Positions 34,946-44,580 of a stretch of 64,000 bases of DNA are shown one piece after another. Each line of letters begins with the position of its first letter. Within the stretch, counting starts at the first letter, position 1. Source of the DNA: Desulforapulum autotrophicum (GTDB taxonomy: Bacteria; Desulfobacterota; Desulfobacteria; Desulfobacterales; Desulfolunaceae); NCBI GenBank assembly GCA_020723285.1, contig DYJE01000003.1, positions 147,924-211,923 of the forward strand, read 5' to 3'. The notes below the pieces were generated by a model. That model had not been told where the DNA came from and searched no databases. It worked only from the letters and a program-made list of their open reading frames with translations. The position numbers were made by a program, and so were the translations under genes.

Positions 34946-35713
34946 GGCTCCTCCTTTAACTTGAATATTGTAAAGATGGGTAAGATCCCGGACAAATGAT
35001 GATTGACAGTGACGATAAAACATCGTGATGTTCACGTCAATTGTTTCAGATTGTCTCAAATAATTTTTTTTTGAGAAAATTTGATGATACACATGCTTTG
35101 AGAGTCGCTGCAATACATTGGATATTTGGATTCGAGCGGAATTTGAAAATCGATACGGGGGTCCCTGGACGAAAATATTTTGTAACGTTGTTGCAATATG
35201 TTTTCGTGAGGTTGGGTTGGAGTGAGTTTTCCCGCCCAGGGCCCCGCACCGGATAACAGCCTGAATCAATCATCGGGAGTGCCGTGTCTTGTATTTCAAG
35301 CTGCCTGATACATAAAAACTCTGATGGTTTTTGGTATCATAGTTGTATACTGCTGTATTTCGTATCCCCGTTCAGCGCAAGGCACTGTGCAGGAAGAAGG
35401 TCTATATTCGTATTGCGGAAACCTTGTCAACGATATTTTTCTTTAAAGGATTAAATCGTGTTTTGTTAGTAATTAATTATTTTTAACTATTTGATAATGT
35501 TGATTATAATGTGTTTCTAAGTTTCTGTTCGAAAACAAAAAAAACGTGACTGACCACTGTTTACATGGATGTGGGGCGATTATATGGTGTGCTGGTTGTT
35601 TTACTTAGGAAAAGAATCCTGTTTAATAGATGCGATGTGTGATTGTTAATAAATGAAATGATTTGGATTTTTTTCAGATGGGGCGGAGGGAGCACCTCCG
35701 CCCTGTATTACAA
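34946..35713. other. AT-rich intergenic region
   Basis: About 770 bases between tpx and the SOD gene with no gene I can support. AT content is high around 35440-35530. A nine-pair hairpin, GGGCGGAGG and CCTCCGCCC at 35681-35703, sits just past the tpx stop; it lacks a T-run, so it is a weak terminator candidate. Nothing else recognised. Confidence 0.55.
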
Positions 35714-36352
35714 TTAACCGGCTCGTCCATCGTCGCAGGGGCCGTCTTCATGATCGAGTCTTGAATCTTCGGCCGTTGAAGTATAGGTGCAACGATCAAG
35801 GGGTAACTGATCTTTTTTTGTCGATTGTGCTTCCGGAATGTCTTTCATGGCTTGTGTCACACAGGCCACAACGTCATCGTAGTCCGGCTCACCGGAAAGA
35901 TCTTGACAGGCTTCCGAATAAACGATGGTTCCTGTTGAATCGATGGCGACCACGTATCTCGCAAACAGTCCTTTAACCGGTCCTTCATCTATGATCAGTC
36001 CGTAATTCTGTATAAAATCAGGGCTTCTGAAAGCCGATGCGGAAATGACATTTTCAATGCCTTCCGCAGCACAGAATCTTCCATGGGCAAAAGGAAGGTC
36101 CATGGAAACGCACAACACCACAGTATCCTTAATTTTAGCGGCTTCCGTGTTGAATCGCCTTACGGATGCTGCGCAAACAGGCGTGTCAATACTCGGGAAA
36201 ATGTTGAGTATGATATTTTTACCTTTGAAATCAACGAGGCTCACATCTCCCAAATCATTTCTTGTAAGCTTGAATTCAGAGGCCTTAGACCCGACTTCCG
36301 GCAGATAGCCTTTTACTTTGGTTTTTTTACCTTTTACGATGATGTCTGTCAT
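35714..36352 (-). CDS. tpx: Thiol peroxidase with C-terminal extension
   Basis: A 212-residue atypical 2-Cys peroxiredoxin. The peroxidatic Cys60 (SIDTPVCAASVRRF) and resolving Cys94 (GRFCAAEG) match the E. coli Tpx positions. The usual protein is about 165-170 residues; here about 45 more follow (DIPEAQST... ending DGPCDDGRAG), with two extra cysteines. It reduces H2O2 and alkyl hydroperoxides with thioredoxin. AAGGAG precedes the ATG. It lies on the same strand as the lipoprotein SOD. Confidence 0.92.
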   Translation of the reverse strand: MTDIIVKGKKTKVKGYLPEVGSKASEFKLTRNDLGDVSLVDFKGKNIILNIFPSIDTPVCAASVRRFNTEAAKIKDTVVLCVSMDLPFAHGRFCAAEGIENVISASAFRSPDFIQNYGLIIDEGPVKGLFARYVVAIDSTGTIVYSEACQDLSGEPDYDDVVACVTQAMKDIPEAQSTKKDQLPLDRCTYTSTAEDSRLDHEDGPCDDGRAG

Positions 36353-36870
36353 AATGAGCTCCTTATTGATCGTTGTTAGTTATACCAAACAACATCCTTG
36401 GTGTTTTTTTATTTTGTCTTTTTTAAAAGCAATTTACATGCCGTAATTTTGCAATACAAGAGGGTGTCAGCGACAAAGAAAGAATGAATATTGTAAAGAA
36501 GAACTTTTAAAATACAATCTACCGGAGAACAGAATTTTTGTACAGGTTTTAATCGCTGGTCTCGAATAACAAAGAGTTCAATCCGTGATGTCAGATTTCA
36601 TGACTTGGACCAGAATTCAAGTCCAATAAAATCGCTTCATCCTTTCGCATTGTTCAATACTCATCGAAATTTATCCTGAAAGACATATGATCCTAACATC
36701 CTTCGTCCATTCATGACGGTAAATTCCATCTGATTCTATCAAGGTCTCTATACGGGGTGTGTTGATGATGGAACGAATCTTACTGGGGGAGGCGACATCA
36801 TAAAAATTCACATGTCGTTTCAATTTATTCAGGCTTTAGCTCAATACATTGAAAAAGGAGGAATGGTCAA
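36353..36870. other. Intergenic region
   Basis: About 520 AT-rich bases between divergent tpx and the alkaline phosphatase gene. Only the AAAGGAGG ribosome site of the phosphatase is clear. Promoters probably lie here but I cannot place them; I saw no Pho-box-like direct repeat. Confidence 0.5.
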
Positions 36871-38403
36871 ATGATCAGGATGAAAAAAAGCATGATTAAT
36901 CTGGCTGTGGGATTGACGATGATGGTCGCAGGATCGTCAGCGTGGGCGGATATACCCAAATACGTGTTCTTTTTTTTAGGTGATGGAATGTCCAGTGCAC
37001 AGATTCAGGCAACGGAAGCTTATCTGACAACCATCAATGGAGGTTCAGCAACCAAGGCCGCTGATTTACTGAAAAGTGAAAATCGATTGAACATGTGTAA
37101 AATGCCGATTCAGGGTATGCAAACCACGTATGATGCACACGCCCTGATGACTGATTCCGCTTCTGCGGGAACAGCTTTTTCCTGTGGAATCAAAACCATG
37201 AGTGGTGTGATCGGCATGGATGAGACCATGACCATCCCTTATAAAAGTGTTGCTGAGTTGGCCTTTGAAAAAGGAAAAAAAGTGGGGATTGTTTCCAGTG
37301 TTTCTTTGGATCATGCCACTCCAGCTTCCTATTACGCCAATGTTACGAACCGTGGATACATGAACAAAATAGCCACTCAACTTACCGAAACCGGCTATGA
37401 TTTTTTTGGTGGTGGTGGTCTTGCCTCACCCGTGGGGCCTGCACGCAGCGGTGACACGGGCAACAACATCTGGAATCTCCTCTCAACCCAAGGTTATTCT
37501 GTGGTTAAAGACCGGGATTCCATGATGGCCCTCAAAAGCAAACCCAAAGAAAAAGTCGTATGTATCAACCCCTGGCTTCAAGACAGCGCCGCCATGCCCT
37601 ACGCCATTGACAGACCGAACAGCAACCTTTCTTTGAAAGAAATGACCGAGGTGGCCATCTCATGTCTTAAAAAAGGGAACAGCAAACGTTGTAACAACGG
37701 GTTTTTTCTGATGGTCGAAGGTGGAAAAATCGACTGGGCCTGCCATGCCAACGATGCCATGGCCACCATCGGTGACATGATAGATTTCGATGAAGCTGTA
37801 GGTGCCGCTCTTGATTTCTATAAAAAACATCCAAACGATACGCTTATCGTGGTCACAGGCGACCATGAAACAGGTGGTATGAGTGTAGGACACGCCACCA
37901 CAGGCTACTCTGCTTATTATGACCGTATCCTCGGTCAGACCAACAGTTTCACTTATTTCGGGCAAAACGTATGGCCCGCACATAAAGCGGCTTACAGCGC
38001 CGGGTACAACTGGTCGCTCAGCAATAATCTTGAAAGCAATTCCGCCATGCTCAATGTGATGAAATCCGAATTCGGCCTGATCTGGAGCGAGCTGAACGCC
38101 CATCAGAAAGAAAAGCTGGAAGACGCATACGACAAATCCATGTGCGGCACCAACAATAATGGATCTGATGAAAACAAACTGCTCTATGGGGGTTATGAAC
38201 CCATAATCGTGACCATTACCCATATTCTGAATGAAAACGCAAGTATCGGATGGACATCCTATTCACATACCGGCGTTCCGGTTCCTGTCTATGCCATCGG
38301 TGCTTCATCACGGATTTTCAGTGGGTTCTATGATAACACCGATATCGCTAAAAAACTGGCGAAAGCCATGAATATCCGGCAATCACTCCCGGTAAAAAAA
38401 TAA
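36871..38403 (+). CDS. Alkaline phosphatase (PhoA superfamily), periplasmic
   Basis: A 510-residue secreted metalloenzyme that hydrolyses phosphate monoesters. A signal peptide ends at AWA before Asp27. Active-site marks: FLGDGMS (D38), the phosphoryl-accepting Ser96 in MTDSASAG, ENG-like metal region MVEGGKIDWACHAND, and VTGDHETGGM. AAGGAGG sits nine bases before the ATG. Pho-type control is likely but not visible. It is monocistronic, with a strong hairpin following. Confidence 0.9.
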   Translation: MIRMKKSMINLAVGLTMMVAGSSAWADIPKYVFFFLGDGMSSAQIQATEAYLTTINGGSATKAADLLKSENRLNMCKMPIQGMQTTYDAHALMTDSASAGTAFSCGIKTMSGVIGMDETMTIPYKSVAELAFEKGKKVGIVSSVSLDHATPASYYANVTNRGYMNKIATQLTETGYDFFGGGGLASPVGPARSGDTGNNIWNLLSTQGYSVVKDRDSMMALKSKPKEKVVCINPWLQDSAAMPYAIDRPNSNLSLKEMTEVAISCLKKGNSKRCNNGFFLMVEGGKIDWACHANDAMATIGDMIDFDEAVGAALDFYKKHPNDTLIVVTGDHETGGMSVGHATTGYSAYYDRILGQTNSFTYFGQNVWPAHKAAYSAGYNWSLSNNLESNSAMLNVMKSEFGLIWSELNAHQKEKLEDAYDKSMCGTNNNGSDENKLLYGGYEPIIVTITHILNENASIGWTSYSHTGVPVPVYAIGASSRIFSGFYDNTDIAKKLAKAMNIRQSLPVKK

Positions 38404-38430
38404 TTGTAACACATTGCACGCATCATCTTC

Positions 38431-38457
38431 CGTCAAAGGGGAGCCACCCCTTTGACG
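38431..38457 (+). terminator. Hairpin after the alkaline phosphatase gene
   Basis: CGTCAAAGGGG and CCCCTTTGACG form a perfect 11-pair stem with a five-base loop, followed by TTAATTTTC. A terminator is likely although the T-run is broken. Confidence 0.7.
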
Positions 38458-38481
38458 TTAATTTTCAATCTGAAGGAAACC

Positions 38482-39624
38482 ATGTCACATCTTCGCCAGG
38501 ATCTGCTTTTTTCTTTTGTCATCGTTGTCGTCTGTTCCATTCTTTACACCTTGGACGTCGGCAGAATACCGCCAGCCCCCAAGGGAATCCACGCCAAAGG
38601 CCGGATCACGGACGTGGATAACAGTCGTGTGCGTGTAAACCTCATCGTTAAAACAAATGCCCAGTTTCTCACCGTGAAATTGCTTGATGGTCCTCATGAA
38701 GGCGAGACTGTTCAGGTGACAAACATGCTTACCGGTAAAATGGAGCTGGATGAGTTCTATGAAAAGGGTAGTACCATTCTCGTGGAGTATGGGGAATCCG
38801 ATGGAAGACCGGTGAACGCCACAGCTCGCGGATACTATCGTCTCGGCCTGCAATGGGTTCTCATTGTTATCTTTTTTGCTGCGCTTCTTCTTGTTGCCGG
38901 GACCACCGGTCTCAAAGCCGCATTATCATTTGTCTTTGCCGTGATGGTTCTGTTCAAGCTTTTTTTCCCTCTGCTGTTAAGGGGATTTCCTCCGATGTCC
39001 ACAGGGCTTGCAATCGTCGGTATACTGACCGCTGTCATCTGTTTTTCTGTCGGTGGGCTGACACGGCGAGGGCTGTCCGCATTTATTGGATCCATGATGG
39101 GACTCAGTCTGACCTGTGGTCTTGCGTGGCTTTTTACAACGATGTTCCGGTTGCATGGCGCTGTACGCCCGTTTGCTGAAATGCTCTTGTATTCAGGATA
39201 CTACGAGCTTAATTTAACGTCGATTTTTATCGCGAGCGTGTTTATTGCCTGCTCAGGAGCCGTGATGGATCTTGCCATGGACATTGCAGCCACCATGGAT
39301 GAGCTGATCGTCAGAGACCCTTCGATCAGGATGGTCGATCATATGATGTCCGGCCTCAGGGTTGGTCGGGCTGTGACTGGGACCATGACGACCACGCTTC
39401 TCCTTGCGTATTCGGGAAGTCACATCACCATGTTCATGGTTTTTCTGGCCAAAGGCCTTCCAGCATCCAACCTGCTCAACGCGCCCTTTGTTTCAGCTGA
39501 AGTGCTGAACATCCTCGTGGGGAGTTTCGGGGTGATCACTGTGGCCCCACTGACCGCCATGGTTTCAGCCTTGATCTATCATATCCGGTCGATCCATTTA
39601 ATGGTGTCCGGAGGGGCGGAATAA
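38482..39624 (+). CDS. YibE/F-like membrane protein
   Basis: A 380-residue integral membrane protein. A first helix anchors an outer domain of about 100 residues (KGRITDVDNSRVRVNLIVKTNAQFLTVKLLDG, an OB-like stretch), then about seven helices from residue 130. The text DLAMDIAATMDEL and GTMTTTLLLAYSG is typical of the YibE/F family, first described in Lactococcus. Transport function is suspected but not proven. The ATG at 38482 (AAGGAAA) was preferred over the upstream TTG. Its 3' end overlaps the convergent LOG-family gene by 46 bases. Confidence 0.85.
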   Translation: MSHLRQDLLFSFVIVVVCSILYTLDVGRIPPAPKGIHAKGRITDVDNSRVRVNLIVKTNAQFLTVKLLDGPHEGETVQVTNMLTGKMELDEFYEKGSTILVEYGESDGRPVNATARGYYRLGLQWVLIVIFFAALLLVAGTTGLKAALSFVFAVMVLFKLFFPLLLRGFPPMSTGLAIVGILTAVICFSVGGLTRRGLSAFIGSMMGLSLTCGLAWLFTTMFRLHGAVRPFAEMLLYSGYYELNLTSIFIASVFIACSGAVMDLAMDIAATMDELIVRDPSIRMVDHMMSGLRVGRAVTGTMTTTLLLAYSGSHITMFMVFLAKGLPASNLLNAPFVSAEVLNILVGSFGVITVAPLTAMVSALIYHIRSIHLMVSGGAE

Positions 39625-40157
39625 TTATTCATACGATCAATGAGAACCCCGGGATCGGTTTCAACGATAAGCATGTCCCTATGCGCACGTCTGATGAAAC
39701 CTTGCCCAGTCGCATGCTCGATGAAAGCGATCAGGTGTTTGAAATAATCATTGATATTGAGAATTCCGAACGGTTTTTTGTGAAAGCCCAGTTGAGCCCA
39801 GGTCCAGATTTCCGAGAGTTCCTCAAGGGTGCCGATACCCCCCGGAAGAGCGATGAATCCGTCTGAAAGGTTCGCCATCATCATTTTCCGCTCATGCATG
39901 GAATTTGTTACATGAAGATGTGTCAAGCCATGATGGGCCACTTCTTTTTTAACCAGTGCATCGGGTATCACACCCACAGCTTCACCGTGATTTAATAGAA
40001 CCTCGTCGGCAATGGCACCCATGACGCCTACGCTTGCGCCGCCGTAGACCAGCCGGATACCCTGTAAGGCCATGGATTTGCCAAGAGCACGAGCTCCTTC
40101 AGCATATGAAGTGGAAGAACCTGGGCTTGAGCCGCAGTACACGCAGATACTTTTCAT
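39579..40157 (-). CDS. LOG-family protein (TIGR00730; cytokinin riboside 5'-monophosphate phosphoribohydrolase type)
   Basis: A 192-residue Rossmann-like enzyme, formerly called lysine decarboxylase-like. It carries YCGSSPGSS near the start, VYGGASVGVMGAIADEV and the family signature LPGGIGTLEELSEIWTWAQLG. Homologues split nucleotide monophosphates into base and ribose 5-phosphate. It runs convergent to YibE/F and overlaps its end. The start used is the ATG at 40157; the upstream ATT/GTC frame lacks a better site. Confidence 0.88.
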   Translation of the reverse strand: MKSICVYCGSSPGSSTSYAEGARALGKSMALQGIRLVYGGASVGVMGAIADEVLLNHGEAVGVIPDALVKKEVAHHGLTHLHVTNSMHERKMMMANLSDGFIALPGGIGTLEELSEIWTWAQLGFHKKPFGILNINDYFKHLIAFIEHATGQGFIRRAHRDMLIVETDPGVLIDRMNNYSAPPDTIKWIDRI

Positions 40158-40328
40158 TTTTTTTATGACACTCCTTGACCTTCTGTCTGGATCATTAATA
40201 TTTAAATGGATCATACATGATTCTGTCTGACTTGGGGACTGTTACTTTCCCGTAAAAAAAACTGGAAAAAGAAAGGATAAGATGAGAAACAATGTAATTA
40301 AAAATAACATTTATTGATCGAAGGATCT

Positions 40329-41219
40329 ATGGCCCCTTTAAAATGCGTGATCAGGACCGTTTACGATACCCTTGAAAAAATCTGGGCCGGACCCCGCGGT
40401 CACAGATTCGCCAGCAGCGTTCTCGTGATTTTTTTTATCGCTTTGCTGATCATGGTGGAACTCAATCGTTTCCAAATCTTTCCACCTGTATTGGCAAAAC
40501 TGATTCCTCGGAATCACCTATCCGCCATACAGAGCACCCTGACCTTTCTTTTGATCATCGAGGTCATGGGGCTCATCTTCAGTCTTGTGGAGTCCGTGAC
40601 CACGTCTGTCGGCAGACAGCTTGAGATCTTGTCCCTGATTCTCTTGAGAAATGTTTTTAAAGAAATATCACATTACAGTGAGCCCCTGGTCTGGTCTCAG
40701 TTTACAGGGCATCTGGGATACCTTGCCGCGACCTCGTTTTCAGCGTTGTTCATTTTTGGTGTTCTTGCAATTTTTTACCAAATAAAAAAAGAAGAGGCAC
40801 TTTCCGGCTACGAGGAAGACAAAAAACAGTTTATTCTGGCGAAAAAAGCCGTGGCTATCGGATTGCTGGTTTTTTTTCACATCATTCTCGTGAAGCATTT
40901 TTATCTGTTTGTCACCGGAGGTCAGGATATTGATCCGTTCGAAGCGTTGTACACCCTTTTGATCATCAGCGACGTGCTGATTCTTTTTATTTCCATGCGA
41001 TACGGCCATGATTTCAGGATCGCTTTCAGGAATTCCGGTTTTGCTGTGGTGACGGTTTTCATACGCATATCTCTTATCGCAAGCCCTTATTACAGCGCGC
41101 TTATCGGATCAGGAGCAGCTGTTTTCGCACTCGGAACTCTTTATGTCTACAGTTTTTCCATACGAAGTCGGGAAGACACAGGGGCAACCTTAGAAGTTTA
41201 TTCCGATTCTCCGAAATAA
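40329..41219 (+). CDS. Integral membrane protein of unknown function
   Basis: A 296-residue membrane protein with about seven predicted hydrophobic helices (SSVLVIFFIALLIMVEL, LTFLLIIEVMGLIFSLV, YLAATSFSALFIFGVLAIFY, GLLVFFHIILVKHFYLF, ALYTLLIISDVLILFISM, and two near the end). Charged loop YEEDKKQFILAKK sits between the third and fourth. I do not recognise the family; it has no transport signature. GAAGGAT precedes the ATG at 40329. Confidence 0.7.
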   Translation: MAPLKCVIRTVYDTLEKIWAGPRGHRFASSVLVIFFIALLIMVELNRFQIFPPVLAKLIPRNHLSAIQSTLTFLLIIEVMGLIFSLVESVTTSVGRQLEILSLILLRNVFKEISHYSEPLVWSQFTGHLGYLAATSFSALFIFGVLAIFYQIKKEEALSGYEEDKKQFILAKKAVAIGLLVFFHIILVKHFYLFVTGGQDIDPFEALYTLLIISDVLILFISMRYGHDFRIAFRNSGFAVVTVFIRISLIASPYYSALIGSGAAVFALGTLYVYSFSIRSREDTGATLEVYSDSPK

Positions 41220-41221
41220 AA

Positions 41222-41250
41222 AAAGACCCGAAGGAATCCTTCAGGTCTTT
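41222..41250. terminator. Bidirectional terminator
   Basis: AAAGACC-GAAGG and CCTTC-GGTCTTT pair (one C-A mismatch) around AAT, with A-run on the left and T on the right. It separates the membrane-protein gene from the convergent Exb-type operon. Confidence 0.8.
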
Positions 41251-41269
41251 GGAATGACGGGTTCGTTGT

Positions 41270-42787
41270 CTATCGACCGGACGCGCATCCCCTTCCCACA
41301 TGGACTTTGTCCTGCTTTGTTTCGGTCATGGCAACCAAGGTGTCTTTTTTTGTTTCTGCATCTTTCTTTATCGGAGGTTCTTCATGGATGATGGAAGCGT
41401 CTGTTTCGGCTTCATTGCCTTTCCCGAACATTTTTCTGTTGGCCTGTACCGCGTCAAGAATGTCCTGATAAAATATAAGTTCATGATTGTACACGTTGAC
41501 TTTGGTGATGCTTTTATCGATGGATCTTTTTTTGCAATCTTCACCTTTGTAGCAGGGCACGAGTTCCACGAGGCCTAAGAATTTTCCCTGTTCGAAAAGA
41601 CGGTAAACACCGTATCTCAGCATGCTTCCAATTTTCAGGTTTTCAGAGGAACCCATTTCGTAATCGAGCATCATTCTTTTTTTGGCGTCTTTTCCCGCTG
41701 TGGCCATGATATCTCCATCGTCATTCAGAAGATCTGTTTTGACCAGATTCAATCCTTTGCCGATGAGGGTTTGATTTTTCACATTTTTTATTTCATCACT
41801 TTTCAACCGTTTGAAGTCGGTAACTGCAAATCCCTTGAAGACACAGAGACGTTCAAGGTTGACTGTTTTGTTGTCGGCGGCAACAGAGCCCAGAATGGTT
41901 TTGTCTTTAAGATCGAGATCGTACCCACCCTTGATAATGGGGAATTTATATGTCTGGATATACTGGTTTTTCTCAATAGAAACAGGTTCGGTTTTTCTGG
42001 ACAGATTTTTATAGTTTCGTCTGTTGAAAAAATTGATGATTTCACTGAAATGAATGGTGCTGTTGTTATTCTGGTCAAGGCCTGTGAACGCTTCTCGATA
42101 ATAACTGAAATAGGCTTTGTTGAAAGAGCTTTCTTTGTCGTAATCGGGGATTCTTAAGTAAGCGTTGATGTACTGGACATCGGAAGGGAAGAAGTATTTT
42201 GTACGGATTGAAAGAAACGTCAGGTTTCCGCTGACCAGCCTGAACAGGTTTTTAAGTTCGGCTGTGAGGGGAAAGTCTTTCATGCGTCCTTCGATGTCTA
42301 TGAGTTTGATGCTGAAGTTCTGTGAAAAGATGTTTTTGTTCTGAAGAAGATCATAGCTCATGGCAAAGTCGCCCGTTTTCATATAAGAATAGGCAAGCAT
42401 CTGATATATCTGGAGTTCAAGGCTGTTTGAAAAAGTGGCACCGTTTTCATCCATGTTGCCTGAGGTATTTTTAAACGTGATGAATTCTTCGAAAAGAGCA
42501 TCCAGCTGACCTTCAAAGTGCTTGAGTTCCTTGGTGTACCGGTCGATTTCTTCTCTCGGAACAGCGCGGTCTTCCTGCATGCTTGCCCAAAATTTCGGAT
42601 AATCCCTGCGGATGAAAAGCTCTATCCCCTCAAGAAAGATCCGGCAGTCGTCATAGATACTCTGGAGGTAGGACGATTTCAATTCCTGCATGGTGTCTTC
42701 TTTTTCAGCGGAATGGAAGGCTGAGGGTGTGAAGATGGTGATCAGGAAAACAATAACGATAAGCACATGGCACCGATTCTGAGTCAT
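41270..42787 (-). CDS. Exported protein of unknown function, last gene of the Exb-type operon
   Basis: A 505-residue protein with an N-terminal signal or anchor (VLIVIVFLITIFTPSAFHSA). The middle is mixed helical and beta and has an EF-hand-like loop DQNNNSTIHFSE near residue 235. C-terminal part is Lys/Glu-rich and disordered, ending HVGRGCASGR. No enzyme motif. AAGGGGA precedes the ATG. It is the sixth same-strand gene of the motor operon and, from its position, should be a partner of the preceding exported proteins. Confidence 0.6.
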   Translation of the reverse strand: MTQNRCHVLIVIVFLITIFTPSAFHSAEKEDTMQELKSSYLQSIYDDCRIFLEGIELFIRRDYPKFWASMQEDRAVPREEIDRYTKELKHFEGQLDALFEEFITFKNTSGNMDENGATFSNSLELQIYQMLAYSYMKTGDFAMSYDLLQNKNIFSQNFSIKLIDIEGRMKDFPLTAELKNLFRLVSGNLTFLSIRTKYFFPSDVQYINAYLRIPDYDKESSFNKAYFSYYREAFTGLDQNNNSTIHFSEIINFFNRRNYKNLSRKTEPVSIEKNQYIQTYKFPIIKGGYDLDLKDKTILGSVAADNKTVNLERLCVFKGFAVTDFKRLKSDEIKNVKNQTLIGKGLNLVKTDLLNDDGDIMATAGKDAKKRMMLDYEMGSSENLKIGSMLRYGVYRLFEQGKFLGLVELVPCYKGEDCKKRSIDKSITKVNVYNHELIFYQDILDAVQANRKMFGKGNEAETDASIIHEEPPIKKDAETKKDTLVAMTETKQDKVHVGRGCASGR

Positions 42788-42828
42788 ATATTGAGAATCC
42801 CCTTTTAGCCTGAGAAGATAAGGCGGTT

Positions 42829-44580
42829 TTATTTTTTGTTATCCTGGTATCGTTTCAGTATAAGCGGTGCGCTGAATTCCTTTGGAATGACGGCATCCGG
42901 ACTGGTCTGGTATTTTTTTTGAAACTCCGTGAACAGCTTCAAGTACGTTTCGGCACCGGGTAATTTATAGAAATTCATCCAACCGTTTGGATCTGATCCG
43001 AAAGAAAGCGCCGTTTTTTCACATGGGACCATGAACGCCCGTTTAGCGTGGTACATGGCCAGTGATTCAAGGCCTTCTTTTCTCGAATAGAACATGGCAA
43101 GAGCACTGTGGATCAACGATGCATATTCCCAGTAGTTCGTGTCTTTGGATATAAGAAGCGGAGTCAGTGTCTCTGCAATATCCCGGTATTGATCTGAATT
43201 CCTGTCAAGGCCTGATCTTCTTTTTTTGTCGAGGATATTAGCAAGTAAATAAGCCATAGTCAAACGTGAAGAGTTTTTGATACTGGTTCCGGTCGGGTTT
43301 TCATTTTCCTGGATACGCATGGACAGCTGACCGTATTCGTAGAGGACATCTTCCATCAGCCTGAGATTGTCAATGCCGATGCCGAAGAGAATCAGCTCGT
43401 TGTATATAAGACTCCTGAAAGGAATGTTGTAAGTCACGAGTCTGGCTGAGTCATCGTAAAATTTTCTGTACAGTTCGAACAGTTCGTTTTTTGGGAGTGA
43501 AAAATTAAGATTACGAGTGGCCACAAATCCCCGTCTTGCAAGATAAAGATGGACAATGAACCGGGTGTTGTTGGAGTCTTTCGTGGCCTCATTGCTGTAA
43601 TATTCATAGAAATTCGGCTGACCCGCGCCAGTTGCCTTTTGAAGATCAGCAAGACGGTTCAGAAGCGTCCGGGTCTGGGAATCCAGTAAAGGATCTTTAA
43701 CATCGGAATTTCTCAGATATCTGCCAAAGAAATGATACCTCAGGTATAATTCGTAAAGTGTGAAAAGTTGCTTGGAGGAGGGGGTGTAAACACCGCTACC
43801 ACGATTGGTTTTAAATCGGTTTTTCCACAACGTGTCAAGCCAGTTCCAGGTTTTCTTGTCATAAAGATTTGAAAGTTCATCGGACTGGGTTGTGTCGCCC
43901 CATTCGCCGGCCAGTTTTTCACATTCCAGCATCATGGCGAGAAAATACACATTCAGATAAAAATCCGGAGAGTTTCTGAACTTAAAACTGACGTCATCGG
44001 TGTTTTTAAGAAGGGTTCTGCCCTGGACGATCATGTCCGGACCGCCTTTGGACGACCCGATCAGTGATTTAAGATAATGTTCCGACAGAAAGAGATACTG
44101 TTCAAGCTCCTTGTCGTGTATGGGGATTTCATCGTCCATGGTGAATTTGCCGGAACGGGTCAGGCCGTATTTTTCATGGAGGTAATGAAGATACAGAAGA
44201 AAATATTCATAGGCCATGTCGAACTTGATCCGCTGGGCCTCTTCACCGTCCTGGGTTGTTTCGTTCTTCTTGGTCAAACGTTCGATATTAGAGACGATGC
44301 TTTTGACATCATCCATAGGAAGCAGCTGACTTTGCTCTGGGATATAGGACAGCATGTCCAGATGTTTGCTGTCCGCTTTTCCCTGGATCGATGTTTTCCT
44401 TTTTTCCGAGACAGCTTCGCCGGGAGATTTGGCAGACGCCGTGAGTTTGACTGAATGAAGCAGATAAATGCTTTTGGCGTGTTTCTTGAAATCATCGATG
44501 TATCCGCCGAAAGAAACCGAACTGACGAACATCAGGATGAATCCTTGAAACAAAAGGGTTTTTAACGTACTGCGAATCAT
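42829..44580 (-). CDS. Exported alpha-helical protein of unknown function
   Basis: A 583-residue protein with an N-terminal hydrophobic signal (TLKTLLFQGFILMFVSSVSFG). The rest is almost all alpha-helical, with aromatic-rich paired-helix units (FDMAYEYFLLYLHYLHEKY, NVYFLAMMLECEKLAG, ELYLRYHFFGRYLRN) like a TPR/SEL1 scaffold. It starts in the preceding stop codon (ATGA), so it is translationally coupled to the 732-residue gene. No family recognised; a periplasmic scaffold role is inference. Confidence 0.6.
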   Translation of the reverse strand: MIRSTLKTLLFQGFILMFVSSVSFGGYIDDFKKHAKSIYLLHSVKLTASAKSPGEAVSEKRKTSIQGKADSKHLDMLSYIPEQSQLLPMDDVKSIVSNIERLTKKNETTQDGEEAQRIKFDMAYEYFLLYLHYLHEKYGLTRSGKFTMDDEIPIHDKELEQYLFLSEHYLKSLIGSSKGGPDMIVQGRTLLKNTDDVSFKFRNSPDFYLNVYFLAMMLECEKLAGEWGDTTQSDELSNLYDKKTWNWLDTLWKNRFKTNRGSGVYTPSSKQLFTLYELYLRYHFFGRYLRNSDVKDPLLDSQTRTLLNRLADLQKATGAGQPNFYEYYSNEATKDSNNTRFIVHLYLARRGFVATRNLNFSLPKNELFELYRKFYDDSARLVTYNIPFRSLIYNELILFGIGIDNLRLMEDVLYEYGQLSMRIQENENPTGTSIKNSSRLTMAYLLANILDKKRRSGLDRNSDQYRDIAETLTPLLISKDTNYWEYASLIHSALAMFYSRKEGLESLAMYHAKRAFMVPCEKTALSFGSDPNGWMNFYKLPGAETYLKLFTEFQKKYQTSPDAVIPKEFSAPLILKRYQDNKK

